NCBI GenBank assembly: GCA_934501135.1
Contig: CAKSUE010000053.1
Location: forward strand, 1-5,836
DNA from: an uncultured Eubacteriales bacterium
GTDB taxonomy: Bacteria > Bacillota > Clostridia > Oscillospirales > Acutalibacteraceae
Reading direction: 5' to 3'
Length of the DNA stretch: 5,836 nucleotides
In this document: piece after piece, positions 1-5,575 of the stretch
Position numbering within the stretch: position 1 is the stretch's first letter
Layout of the letters: each line of letters begins with the position of its first letter
The notes under the pieces: generated by a model
Databases searched by the model: none
Told to the model about the DNA's origin: nothing
Seen by the model: only the letters and a program-made list of their open reading frames with translations
Made by a program: the position numbers and the translations under genes

Positions 1-698
1 TCTAATACGGCACCCTTTCTTCTTAGCTTAGCACCATCGGCCACAACAGGAAATTTTACATATATAGAATGACACTTATCTTCAGAATATTCAATCTCTG
101 CTTCTGCTAATGCAGTATTACACTCGGGACACCAATACACTGGCTTTAAACCCTTATATATATGGCCTTTACATGCCATTTCAGCAAATAATTCTATTTG
201 TTTAGCTTCAAATTCCTTTAAAAATGTTATATAAGGATTATCCCACTCTGCTATTATTCCAAGTCTTTTAAATTGATCTCTTTGATCATTTACATATCCT
301 TGTGCAAAATCATGACATATTTTTCTTAATTCTATATCAGACATTGAACTAGCCTTCTCAGCACCTACTTTAGCTCTTGCCTTTAATTCTGTAGGTAGAC
401 CATGCGTATCCCATCCAGGAACAAATGGGGATTTAAAACCAGACATATTTTTATATCTTACTACAAAATCCTTTAATATTTTATTTAAAGCATGTCCTAA
501 ATGTATATCTCCGTTTGCATATGGAGGTCCATCATGCAGAACATACAAAGGTTTGCCAGCATTTTTTTTCATAAGTTTATTATATATGTCTTTTTCTTCC
601 CAATTATTTAAAGTTTCCGGTTCCTTTTGAGGAAGGCCTGCTCTCATAGAAAAACTTGTCTTTGGCAGGTTAAGTGTATCATTATAATCCTTTGACAT
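1..698 (-). CDS. ileS: Isoleucine--tRNA ligase, N-terminal part (cut by left edge)
   Basis: Cytoplasmic class I aminoacyl-tRNA synthetase that activates isoleucine with ATP and charges tRNA-Ile. Reading the minus strand from the ATG at 698-696 gives 232 uninterrupted codons that run off the left edge. Visible are the HIGH-type signature HLGH (residues 66-69) preceded by [10 protein letters not shown] (55-64), the WDTHGLP motif (96-102), and the start of the CP1 insertion with a zinc-type CPEC pair in [14 protein letters not shown]. This order is characteristic of IleRS rather than ValRS or LeuRS. The start is supported by a GAGAGAGGA ribosome site (713-705) six bases upstream. The gene begins only 19 bp after the divIVA stop, so it is probably co-transcribed with divIVA. 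The KMSKS loop, editing domain remainder and anticodon-binding domain lie outside the window. Identification is secure. Confidence 0.96.
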   Translation of the reverse strand, partial: MSKDYNDTLNLPKTSFSMRAGLPQKEPETLNNWEEKDIYNKLMKKNAGKPLYVLHDGPPYANGDIHLGHALNKILKDFVVRYKNMSGFKSPFVPGWDTHGLPTELKARAKVGAEKASSMSDIELRKICHDFAQGYVNDQRDQFKRLGIIAEWDNPYITFLKEFEAKQIELFAEMACKGHIYKGLKPVYWCPECNTALAEAEIEYSEDKCHSIYVKFPVVADGAKLRRKGAVL

Positions 699-717
699 TA
701 TTAATCCTCTCTCTAGT

Positions 718-1491
718 TTATTTTTTTCTTTGCAAAAGATTTGTTGGAGATTCTATCTCATCATCTGTACTTAAGTTATAATTTTCTCCAAATTTTAATT
801 TATTATATTTTTTCTCATTTTCTTTTTGTCCATTTAAAACATCATTTGAAATTAGACCACTTCTGCCAAGAATTGATGAACTTCTTTTTTCTAAAAGCTT
901 ATTCACTTCTTGGTTTACTTTATCTATGCTTCCAATAAAAGAATTGTTATTAAGTTTAAGTTGTTCTGTTTCTTGTTTTTGCTCGATATTCTCTTCCTTT
1001 TTTAGCAAATCTGCACTTGGCAGTGCATCTATTAACTTTAAATGCTCTTTATACATTTTTAATAACTTTGTTCTAAAATTGATTGCCTCTTTTTTTGTTT
1101 CATATAATTCAATTTTTTTTGATTCTAAATCATTCTTTGCTCTAGAAATAATCTTTTCAGCTTCTACATTAGCATTATTTAAAATCTCATCAGCACTTTT
1201 CTTAGCTTTTTCTATCATATCGTCAGATTTTTGTTTAGTTTCCTTTAATGAAGCGTCAGACAATCTTTTAGCATTTAATAGAGTCTCTTTTAAATAATCT
1301 TCATCATCTCTATATCTTTTTACTTGGCCTGCTAAAATAGAAATCTTTTTCTCTAATTCATCTTTCTCTTGAATAAGTTTTTCCACTGTTTTTTGAACAT
1401 CATCAATAAAAATATCAACGTCTTCTGGACGATATCCCCTCATATTTGATTTTCTAAAGCTTACATATTTTATATCATCAACTGTTAACAT
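718..1491 (-). CDS. divIVA: DivIVA-family cell-division/polarity protein
   Basis: Coiled-coil protein that binds negatively curved membrane at septa and poles and organises division or polar factors. The N-terminal domain is recognisable: [14 protein letters not shown], then [12 protein letters not shown] (residues 17-28). With the start used here, Arg18-Gly19-Tyr20 fall at the same numbers as in Bacillus subtilis DivIVA, and Met17 replaces the membrane-inserting Phe17. Lys/Glu-rich heptads suggesting coiled coil follow from about residue 30 to 155. The tail (about 160-257) is Asn/Ser/Lys-rich and low in complexity. At 257 aa it is longer than the 164-aa B. subtilis protein because of this tail. 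An upstream in-frame ATG at 1500-1498 would add three residues, but the AAAGGGGA ribosome site abuts it with no spacer, whereas it lies nine bases from the ATG at 1491. The gene sits between sepF and ileS, the usual Firmicutes neighbourhood. Confidence 0.92.
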   Translation of the reverse strand: MLTVDDIKYVSFRKSNMRGYRPEDVDIFIDDVQKTVEKLIQEKDELEKKISILAGQVKRYRDDEDYLKETLLNAKRLSDASLKETKQKSDDMIEKAKKSADEILNNANVEAEKIISRAKNDLESKKIELYETKKEAINFRTKLLKMYKEHLKLIDALPSADLLKKEENIEQKQETEQLKLNNNSFIGSIDKVNQEVNKLLEKRSSSILGRSGLISNDVLNGQKENEKKYNKLKFGENYNLSTDDEIESPTNLLQRKK

Positions 1492-1500
1492 ATATAACAT

Positions 1501-1508
1501 TCCCCTTT
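1501..1508 (-). promoter_or_regulatory. Ribosome binding site that decides the divIVA start
   Basis: The minus strand reads AAAGGGGA immediately before the ATG at 1500-1498, leaving no spacer. The second in-frame ATG at 1491-1489 has a nine-base spacer, which is normal for Gram-positive initiation. The second ATG is therefore the likely start and shortens DivIVA to 257 aa. Confidence 0.7.
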
Positions 1509-1523
1509 ATAACGGTAAATACA

Positions 1524-1552
1524 TTTATATATAGAAACCGGAAAGTTTTCAC
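1524..1552 (-). promoter_or_regulatory. Possible weak sigma-A promoter for divIVA-ileS
   Basis: The minus strand shows GTGAAA (1552-1547; 4 of 6 matches to TTGACA), a 17-base spacer and TATAAA (1529-1524; 5 of 6 matches to TATAAT). Transcription would begin near 1517, leaving a leader of about 25 bases before the divIVA ATG. AT-rich DNA yields such matches by chance and the -35 lies inside the hairpin below, so this is only a candidate. Confidence 0.25.
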
Positions 1553-1562
1553 TATCCGGCTT
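1535..1562 (-). terminator. GAAA-capped hairpin between sepF and divIVA (attenuator or weak terminator)
   Basis: On the minus strand AAGCCGGA (1562-1555) pairs with TCCGGTTT (1542-1535), including one G-U wobble. After a U-U mismatch, AGT/ACT pairs close a GAAA tetraloop (1550-1547). On the plus strand the wobble becomes an A-C mismatch and the loop becomes TTTC, so the structure suits minus-strand RNA. Only three U residues follow, inside the stem, then CUAUAUAUAAAUG. It is thus a poor classical terminator and may only attenuate or protect a processed end. Confidence 0.45.
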
Positions 1563-1581
1563 TCTTATACAAAAATTTCAA

Positions 1582-2040
1582 CTAAAAATATACACCATTA
1601 CTTTCAAGTTCATCTAAAAAATCCTCTCCCGTAAAATCAACATTATATGGTGTAATTACATAAGTTCCCGTTGCTACTTTTTTGATCTTTCCGCCATTAG
1701 CATAAGCAACACCGCTAAGAAAATCTATTATTCTTCTTGATGCATCATTATTAGTATTTTCTAGATTTAGAACTATAGTATGTATCTTTAATAGTTCATC
1801 TGCAATTGCACGTGTTTCTTCACCAAAACGTTCTGGTTTAAACAAGACAACTTGTAATTTAGCTGTTGCATGAATATTAACAACTTTACTATTCTCACGT
1901 TTTGATTCAGGTTTTCTTACTTGTTCGTGTTCTCCCTGATCCATCTCATCTTGAATATCATCTTCCTGATAATCATACTCATCATATTCATCTTCTGGTG
2001 GAGTCCACATATCTTTAAATTTTCTAACTAAACTAGGCAC
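1582..2040 (-). CDS. sepF: Cell division protein SepF
   Basis: SepF binds the FtsZ C-terminal tail and tethers Z-ring filaments to the membrane, forming arcs or rings at the septum. The 152-aa product has the family's three parts: a short amphipathic N-terminal membrane helix (MPSLVRKFKDMW, 1-12), a very acidic Asp/Glu/Tyr-rich linker (about 16-40), and a compact C-terminal domain from about residue 53 (VVNIHATAKLQVVLFKPERF) to the end. That domain includes the conserved stretch FLSGVAYANGGKIKKV and TYVITP. The start codon is GTG (2040-2038), chosen because AGGAGG lies ten bases upstream (2056-2051) and because the membrane helix would be lost from the next ATG at codon 11. It follows yggS by 22 bp, as in many Firmicutes. 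The ylmG and ylmH genes that often follow sepF are not present before divIVA. Identification is firm. Confidence 0.95.
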   Translation of the reverse strand: MPSLVRKFKDMWTPPEDEYDEYDYQEDDIQDEMDQGEHEQVRKPESKRENSKVVNIHATAKLQVVLFKPERFGEETRAIADELLKIHTIVLNLENTNNDASRRIIDFLSGVAYANGGKIKKVATGTYVITPYNVDFTGEDFLDELESNGVYF

Positions 2041-2050
2041 TCTCTAATTA

Positions 2051-2056
2051 CCTCCT
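2051..2056 (-). promoter_or_regulatory. Strong ribosome binding site supporting the sepF GTG start
   Basis: AGGAGG on the minus strand, ten bases from the GTG at 2040-2038, is a perfect anti-Shine-Dalgarno match. It supports the non-ATG start and suggests efficient sepF translation. Confidence 0.75.
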
Positions 2057-2062
2057 AAAACT

Positions 2063-2794
2063 TTAATACTGTCTTTTTCCAAACAACGCTGAACCTATCC
2101 TTACCATCGTACTTCCCTCTAAAATAGCTTCAACATAATCATTTGACATTCCCATAGAAAGAACATCCATGCTAATATTATCTATTTTTTTCTCCTTTAT
2201 GTCAATAAAAATTTTATTTGTTTTAAAAAAATATTTCCTAGACTCCATACTATCTCTACATACAGGAGGTATTACCATTAATCCTTTGACATTTATTGAC
2301 GTCATTTGACTTAATTTTATCAACAAATCTTCTAAATTCTCAGGGAAAACTCCAGATTTATTTTCTTCTTTCCCAATATTAACTTCAATCAAAATATCAG
2401 TAACTATACCCATTTTACTGGACAAAGAGTTGATCTCATCAGCTAATTTTAACGAATCTACTGATTGAATCGACCTAACTTTACCTACTATTTTTTTAAC
2501 TTTATTAGTCTGTAAATGCCCAATCATATGAAGATTGCAATTATCAAGCTTTAGATCATCGTATTTACCTAATAACTCTTGAACTTTGTTCTCACCAATA
2601 TTATTTAACCCAAGAGAAATAGCATAATTTATTATTTCAACCGGAACAGTTTTTGTCGCAGCCAATAGAGTTATATCTTTTATATCTCTGCCGGATTTTA
2701 TTGCTGCATTAAATATATTTTCACTTATCCTTTTATAATTGTCCCCTACGATCTGTAATATATTATTACCATTATTTGATAATTTTTCCATCAT
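2063..2794 (-). CDS. YggS/YlmE-family pyridoxal phosphate homeostasis protein
   Basis: Single-domain PLP-binding protein of the alanine-racemase-fold (YggS/PROSC) family, thought to buffer PLP and affect amino- and keto-acid balance; no enzymatic reaction is established for it. The 243-aa product carries the PLP lysine in LLAATKTVP (Lys48), IGENKVQE (66-73), HMIGHLQTNK (89-98), a VDSLKLADEIN segment, LIEVNIGKEENKSGV, GLMVIPP, and the phosphate-binding end SMGMSNDYVEAI (213-224) with RIG (232-234). It is about 10-15 residues longer than typical members at the N terminus. The ATG at 2794 is preceded by AGAAGGGA (2811-2804), nine bases away; a second ATG follows immediately. Its first 23 bp overlap the end of the upstream adaptor gene, suggesting translational coupling. 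Equivalent to Bacillus ylmE, likewise next to sepF. Confidence 0.94.
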   Translation of the reverse strand: MMEKLSNNGNNILQIVGDNYKRISENIFNAAIKSGRDIKDITLLAATKTVPVEIINYAISLGLNNIGENKVQELLGKYDDLKLDNCNLHMIGHLQTNKVKKIVGKVRSIQSVDSLKLADEINSLSSKMGIVTDILIEVNIGKEENKSGVFPENLEDLLIKLSQMTSINVKGLMVIPPVCRDSMESRKYFFKTNKIFIDIKEKKIDNISMDVLSMGMSNDYVEAILEGSTMVRIGSALFGKRQY

Positions 2795-4052
2795 ATAAGT
2801 TCGTCCCTTCTGTTATAACTTCATCCAAAAGATTAATTGTCTCACCATTAAATAATTTATCAGATGAAGGATTTTGATCACATACAACATAATTATTATC
2901 TGAATAAAGTGGTATCACTTGTTTAAATAATATTTCTTTTCCTCTTAAAATATAAACACCTTGAACTTTTTTTTCATCTGAAATTTCATTTCCATCATCG
3001 TCTACCGATGTTTTCTTGATAATTCCCTCATGAAGTGATTTTTTACTTATTAATAATCCACTATATGTATCAATATCAACTTTTACTGTTTCATTTCTAA
3101 TTAAAGCTAATCTGCTATTCATATTGTTAAGAGTTAATATAATTGCAGCTTCAGACTTTTTATCTTGTTGATTTACTGCTGCAACAGTAGCGGGAAATTT
3201 CTCTTTAGAAACGAGTGGCAAAGTAACATTAACATTTTTTCCTTCGTATAATTTAAATGCATCATTACTCGATACAGTACAAATAATATACCAATTAACA
3301 CCTCTAATAACTTTACCAACTGCACTTGTATTTAAGGCAGATTTCTTTTCAAAATTTAAAATAGATTTTACATCATCAGGTGAAAACGACAAAACTTTAG
3401 TAAAATCCACCAACTTTTCATATCCATCCAACTTACTTACAAAGTATCCAGATTCTGGGGATAATATTTTCCCAATATTTGAACCATGGGTTTTATATAA
3501 AGCGTCTCGTTTGGTCTGTAATTCATTAATTTTGCTGTTAAAGTTATTGGTTTTTCCTGTTATAATTTGTTTTTCATTCATTAAATATAATATATTAGAT
3601 TTATTTTCCTGCATACTATTATAATTAGATACATCTACATCTTTAATCATTTTTTGAATTAATGTCTCAATTTGTTTATCAACTGCAAGCGGATCTGAAT
3701 TATAAGTATTTGAAAGATATGATAATTGTTTTAAATTTTTAATTTCTTTATCTATATCTTTTATTTCCTTTTGTGCTTTTGCATCATCAGAGTTATTAAA
3801 TATTTCAGCAACTACACCATTTTTAGAAATTTTTTCTCCTTCCTCAAGTACATACGACATAACGCCATCTGAAATATTGTCAATAAAGACTTCATCTCTA
3901 ACAGCAAAAGACTCCGTTTGAATAGAATCACTTAACGAAGTATACGTTGCAGGCTGAGTTTTCACTTTTGCAAAGTTAGATACATATATTTGGTATCCAA
4001 TATAAGTTAATGACAATATTAAGGTAAGGACAAATACTACCTTTTTCTTCAT
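2772..4052 (-). CDS. HlyD-like membrane-anchored periplasmic-adaptor-type protein
   Basis: Appears to be a membrane-fusion/adaptor-type (HlyD-like) protein; its partner and substrate cannot be told from the window. From the chosen start (426 aa) it has a Lys-rich N terminus and one membrane segment (VVFVLTLILSLTYIGYQIYV, 5-24). An extracytoplasmic region follows, with a half lipoyl/barrel-sandwich motif (about 58-88, around SDGVMSYVLEEGEKI). A long helical region comes next (about 89-195), with heptad-like KEIKDIDKEIKNLKQ and KINELQTKRDALYK. A second half-motif (ILSPESGYFVSKLDGYEKL) and beta-rich C-terminal domains complete it. An in-frame TTG at 4067 would add MGDIN, but GGGAG (4065-4061) fits the ATG at 4052 with an eight-base spacer. 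No ABC or permease gene is adjacent. It lies 35 bp after miaA and overlaps yggS by 23 bp. The family assignment rests on architecture read by eye; a division or envelope role is inference from neighbours. Confidence 0.75.
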   Translation of the reverse strand: MKKKVVFVLTLILSLTYIGYQIYVSNFAKVKTQPATYTSLSDSIQTESFAVRDEVFIDNISDGVMSYVLEEGEKISKNGVVAEIFNNSDDAKAQKEIKDIDKEIKNLKQLSYLSNTYNSDPLAVDKQIETLIQKMIKDVDVSNYNSMQENKSNILYLMNEKQIITGKTNNFNSKINELQTKRDALYKTHGSNIGKILSPESGYFVSKLDGYEKLVDFTKVLSFSPDDVKSILNFEKKSALNTSAVGKVIRGVNWYIICTVSSNDAFKLYEGKNVNVTLPLVSKEKFPATVAAVNQQDKKSEAAIILTLNNMNSRLALIRNETVKVDIDTYSGLLISKKSLHEGIIKKTSVDDDGNEISDEKKVQGVYILRGKEILFKQVIPLYSDNNYVVCDQNPSSDKLFNGETINLLDEVITEGTNLYDGKIIK

Positions 4053-4060
4053 ATTAATGT

Positions 4061-4065
4061 CTCCC
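4061..4065 (-). promoter_or_regulatory. Ribosome binding site that decides the adaptor-gene start
   Basis: GGGAG on the minus strand lies eight bases before the ATG at 4052-4050. It overlaps the alternative TTG codon (4067-4065), so that TTG cannot use it. It therefore selects the start directly in front of the Lys-rich signal-anchor. Confidence 0.65.
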
Positions 4066-4089
4066 AAAATACTACTTAAAATACTACTT
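4066..4089. repeat. 12-bp perfect tandem duplication at the miaA 3' end
   Basis: The unit AAAATACTACTT occurs twice back to back (4066-4077 and 4078-4089). The right copy takes in part of the miaA TAA stop and the left copy reaches the adaptor ribosome site. It looks like a replication-slippage duplication in the spacer. No function is evident. Confidence 0.85.
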
Positions 4090-5017
4090 ATAATTTTTCG
4101 AAATAATACAGTAAATCTTCTCTATCATTTCTTATTATCCATCTAACCCTTTTATCTCTTTTAAACCAAGTAATTTGCCTCTTTGCATAGTGTCTGGTGT
4201 TTATTTTTATTCTTTCAATACAACAATCAAGCGGCATTTCTCCATTAAAATAAGGGATAAATTCTTTATACCCAATAGCACCCATTGATGTTTTGCTATA
4301 AGGCATTTTAAGGATTTCCTGTGCTTCTTCTACCAGCCCTTTTTCTACCATTTTATCAACTCTATCATTAATTTTTTTATATAAATCAGATCTGTCTTTA
4401 AAGTCCAGTCCTATAATTTTAGCATTGTATGGTGATGGCGAATTTCTGGAATTTTTAATTTGTTCAGTCATGGTAATGCCGGTAGCTTTATATATTTCTA
4501 TTGCTCTAATTATTCTTCGTGCATTCTTTGTATTAGATAATCGTTCGTATGATTCTGGATCAAACTCATTTAACTCAGTTAATAGAGATTCTATACCCTC
4601 AATCTCAGCTTTTTTATTTAGATGTTCCCTTAAAGACTCATCAACATTATTTTCTTTAAATTTAATATTATCTATTAAAGAGTTTACATATAAACCTGTC
4701 CCACCGCATATTATAGGAAGTTTATCTCTAAAATGTATATCCTTAATGCACTGATGAGCTGCATTAACATAATCTGCAACACTAAATTCTTCAGAAATAT
4801 CTAGAAAATCAATTAAATAATGTGGAATTCCTTTCATTTCCTCTTTGGAAGGCTTAGCTGAACCTATATTCATCTGTTTATATATTTGCATTGAGTCCGC
4901 AGATACAATTTCACCATTATACTTTTCTGCTAAGCGCACTGCAAATTCACTTTTACCCGAAGCAGTAGGTCCTACAACTGCAATAATTGGTATTTTATCG
5001 TCATTCATATTTATCAT
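4088..5017 (-). CDS. miaA: tRNA dimethylallyltransferase MiaA
   Basis: Transfers a dimethylallyl group from DMAPP to N6 of A37 in tRNAs that read UNN codons, the first step toward ms2i6A, improving codon-anticodon pairing. The 309-aa product has the normal family length. It has a P-loop GPTASGKS (16-23), the catalytic Asp in SADSMQIYK (Asp41), GIPHYLIDF, the GGTGLY motif, an RRIIRAIEIY segment, MGAIGYKE, and the C-terminal RQITWFKRD. The ATG at 5017 overlaps the mutL TGA as ATGA, implying coupling. However, AGGA (5022-5019) is only one base from it and ten bases from an in-frame ATG at 5008, so a 306-aa product starting MNDDKIP is equally possible or better. The gene most often found after miaA, hfq, is not here; the adaptor gene follows instead. 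Confidence 0.96.
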   Translation of the reverse strand: MINMNDDKIPIIAVVGPTASGKSEFAVRLAEKYNGEIVSADSMQIYKQMNIGSAKPSKEEMKGIPHYLIDFLDISEEFSVADYVNAAHQCIKDIHFRDKLPIICGGTGLYVNSLIDNIKFKENNVDESLREHLNKKAEIEGIESLLTELNEFDPESYERLSNTKNARRIIRAIEIYKATGITMTEQIKNSRNSPSPYNAKIIGLDFKDRSDLYKKINDRVDKMVEKGLVEEAQEILKMPYSKTSMGAIGYKEFIPYFNGEMPLDCCIERIKINTRHYAKRQITWFKRDKRVRWIIRNDREDLLYYFEKL

Positions 5018-5559
5018 ATCCTACCAAACTGTTTTTCTATTTCTTTTTTAGTAATGTTTATTAATATAGGCCGTCCATGTGGACAATGACGTGCTTCAGG
5101 ATTTTCTTCAAGTTTTTTTATTAATGCGATTAATTCATCAGTGTTGCTTTTATCACCAGATTTAATTGCTGCTCTACATGCAATATTATGATAAATCCAA
5201 TCTACATGCTTAGTATTGATATCCTCTTTACTTTCTAAAATATATCAAGCAATTTCGATAATTGATTCTGAAATATCATTATGGTCTAAATACAAAGGTG
5301 CACTTCTAACAATAACTGTCCCTGAACCAAAATCATCTATCTCAAAACCCGCCTCGCTAAATAAATCTAAATTAGATATTACCGCCGAATATTCTCTTTT
5401 TTCAAGCGTAACGGTTAATGGAGTTAACAGATATTGAGAAAACGATTTTCCTGATTCTTTTTTTAGCTTTTCGTATATTAATCTTTCATGTGCGGCATGC
5501 TTATCTATTAATAAAAGCTTACTGTCATTTCGTTCTACAACTATATATGTATTAAATAC
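5014..5559 (-). pseudogene. mutL: mutL 3' remnant: C-terminal endonuclease/dimerisation domain with internal TGA
   Basis: C-terminal third of the mismatch-repair protein MutL, which dimerises and, in bacteria lacking MutH, nicks the daughter strand. Reading the minus strand into the stop at 5016-5014 gives about 180 codons. They show VFNTYIVVE, the metal-binding endonuclease motif as DKHAAHERLIYE (5505-5470; family form DQHA(X)2E(X)4E), the ACRAAIKSGD motif (5181-5152) and CPHGRPI (5085-5065), ending KQFGRI. The N-terminal ATPase domain is absent: homology ends near 5559 and the frame reaches TAA at 5586-5584. Inside the domain a TGA (5247-5245) interrupts IIEIA and YILESKED in the same frame on both sides, so it is a nonsense change rather than a frameshift. 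It is either a dead remnant of a rearranged gene or the result of assembly and base errors. The stop codon overlaps the miaA ATG. Confidence 0.85.
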
Positions 5560-5565
5560 TGGTTC
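5548..5565. other. Head-to-head breakpoint between mutL and OLD-nuclease fragments
   Basis: Left of about 5559 the minus strand is convincing MutL (VFNTYIVVE). Immediately beyond, MutL-like residues stop (EP where the family usually has GQ or similar). From about 5549-5561 the plus strand becomes OLD-like (NTGSKNN..FYQSIL). The AT-rich GTATTAAATAC (5549-5559) fits both readings, as expected for a microhomology join. Both genes lose their 5' parts and no spacer, terminal repeat or transposase is visible. Confidence 0.6.
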
Positions 5566-5575
5566 TAAAAATAAT

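Noticed and set aside
741..1297. Plus-strand open frames opposite divIVA (741-938 and 926-1297)
   Set aside because: They are Phe/Ser/Leu-rich antisense readings of the Lys/Glu/Asn-rich coiled coil, with no ribosome site and no recognisable motif.
4053..4067. TTG start at 4067 for the adaptor protein
   Set aside because: The GGGAG ribosome site overlaps that codon; the ATG at 4052 has a correct eight-base spacer and begins directly at the Lys-rich membrane anchor.
4425..5051. Plus-strand open frames opposite miaA (4425-4754 and 4845-5051)
   Set aside because: They are antisense to a clearly identified conserved gene and lack ribosome sites and family motifs.
5245..5247. UGA read as tryptophan or selenocysteine in mutL
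   Set aside because: Other genes here encode Trp with TGG and have no internal TGA, MutL is not a known selenoprotein, and no downstream stem-loop was evident. A nonsense change or base error is simpler.
5216..5437. Plus-strand 73-codon open frame opposite mutL
   Set aside because: It is antisense to MutL-coding sequence with no initiation signal. It ends at 5437, so it is not the 5' part of the OLD-like frame.
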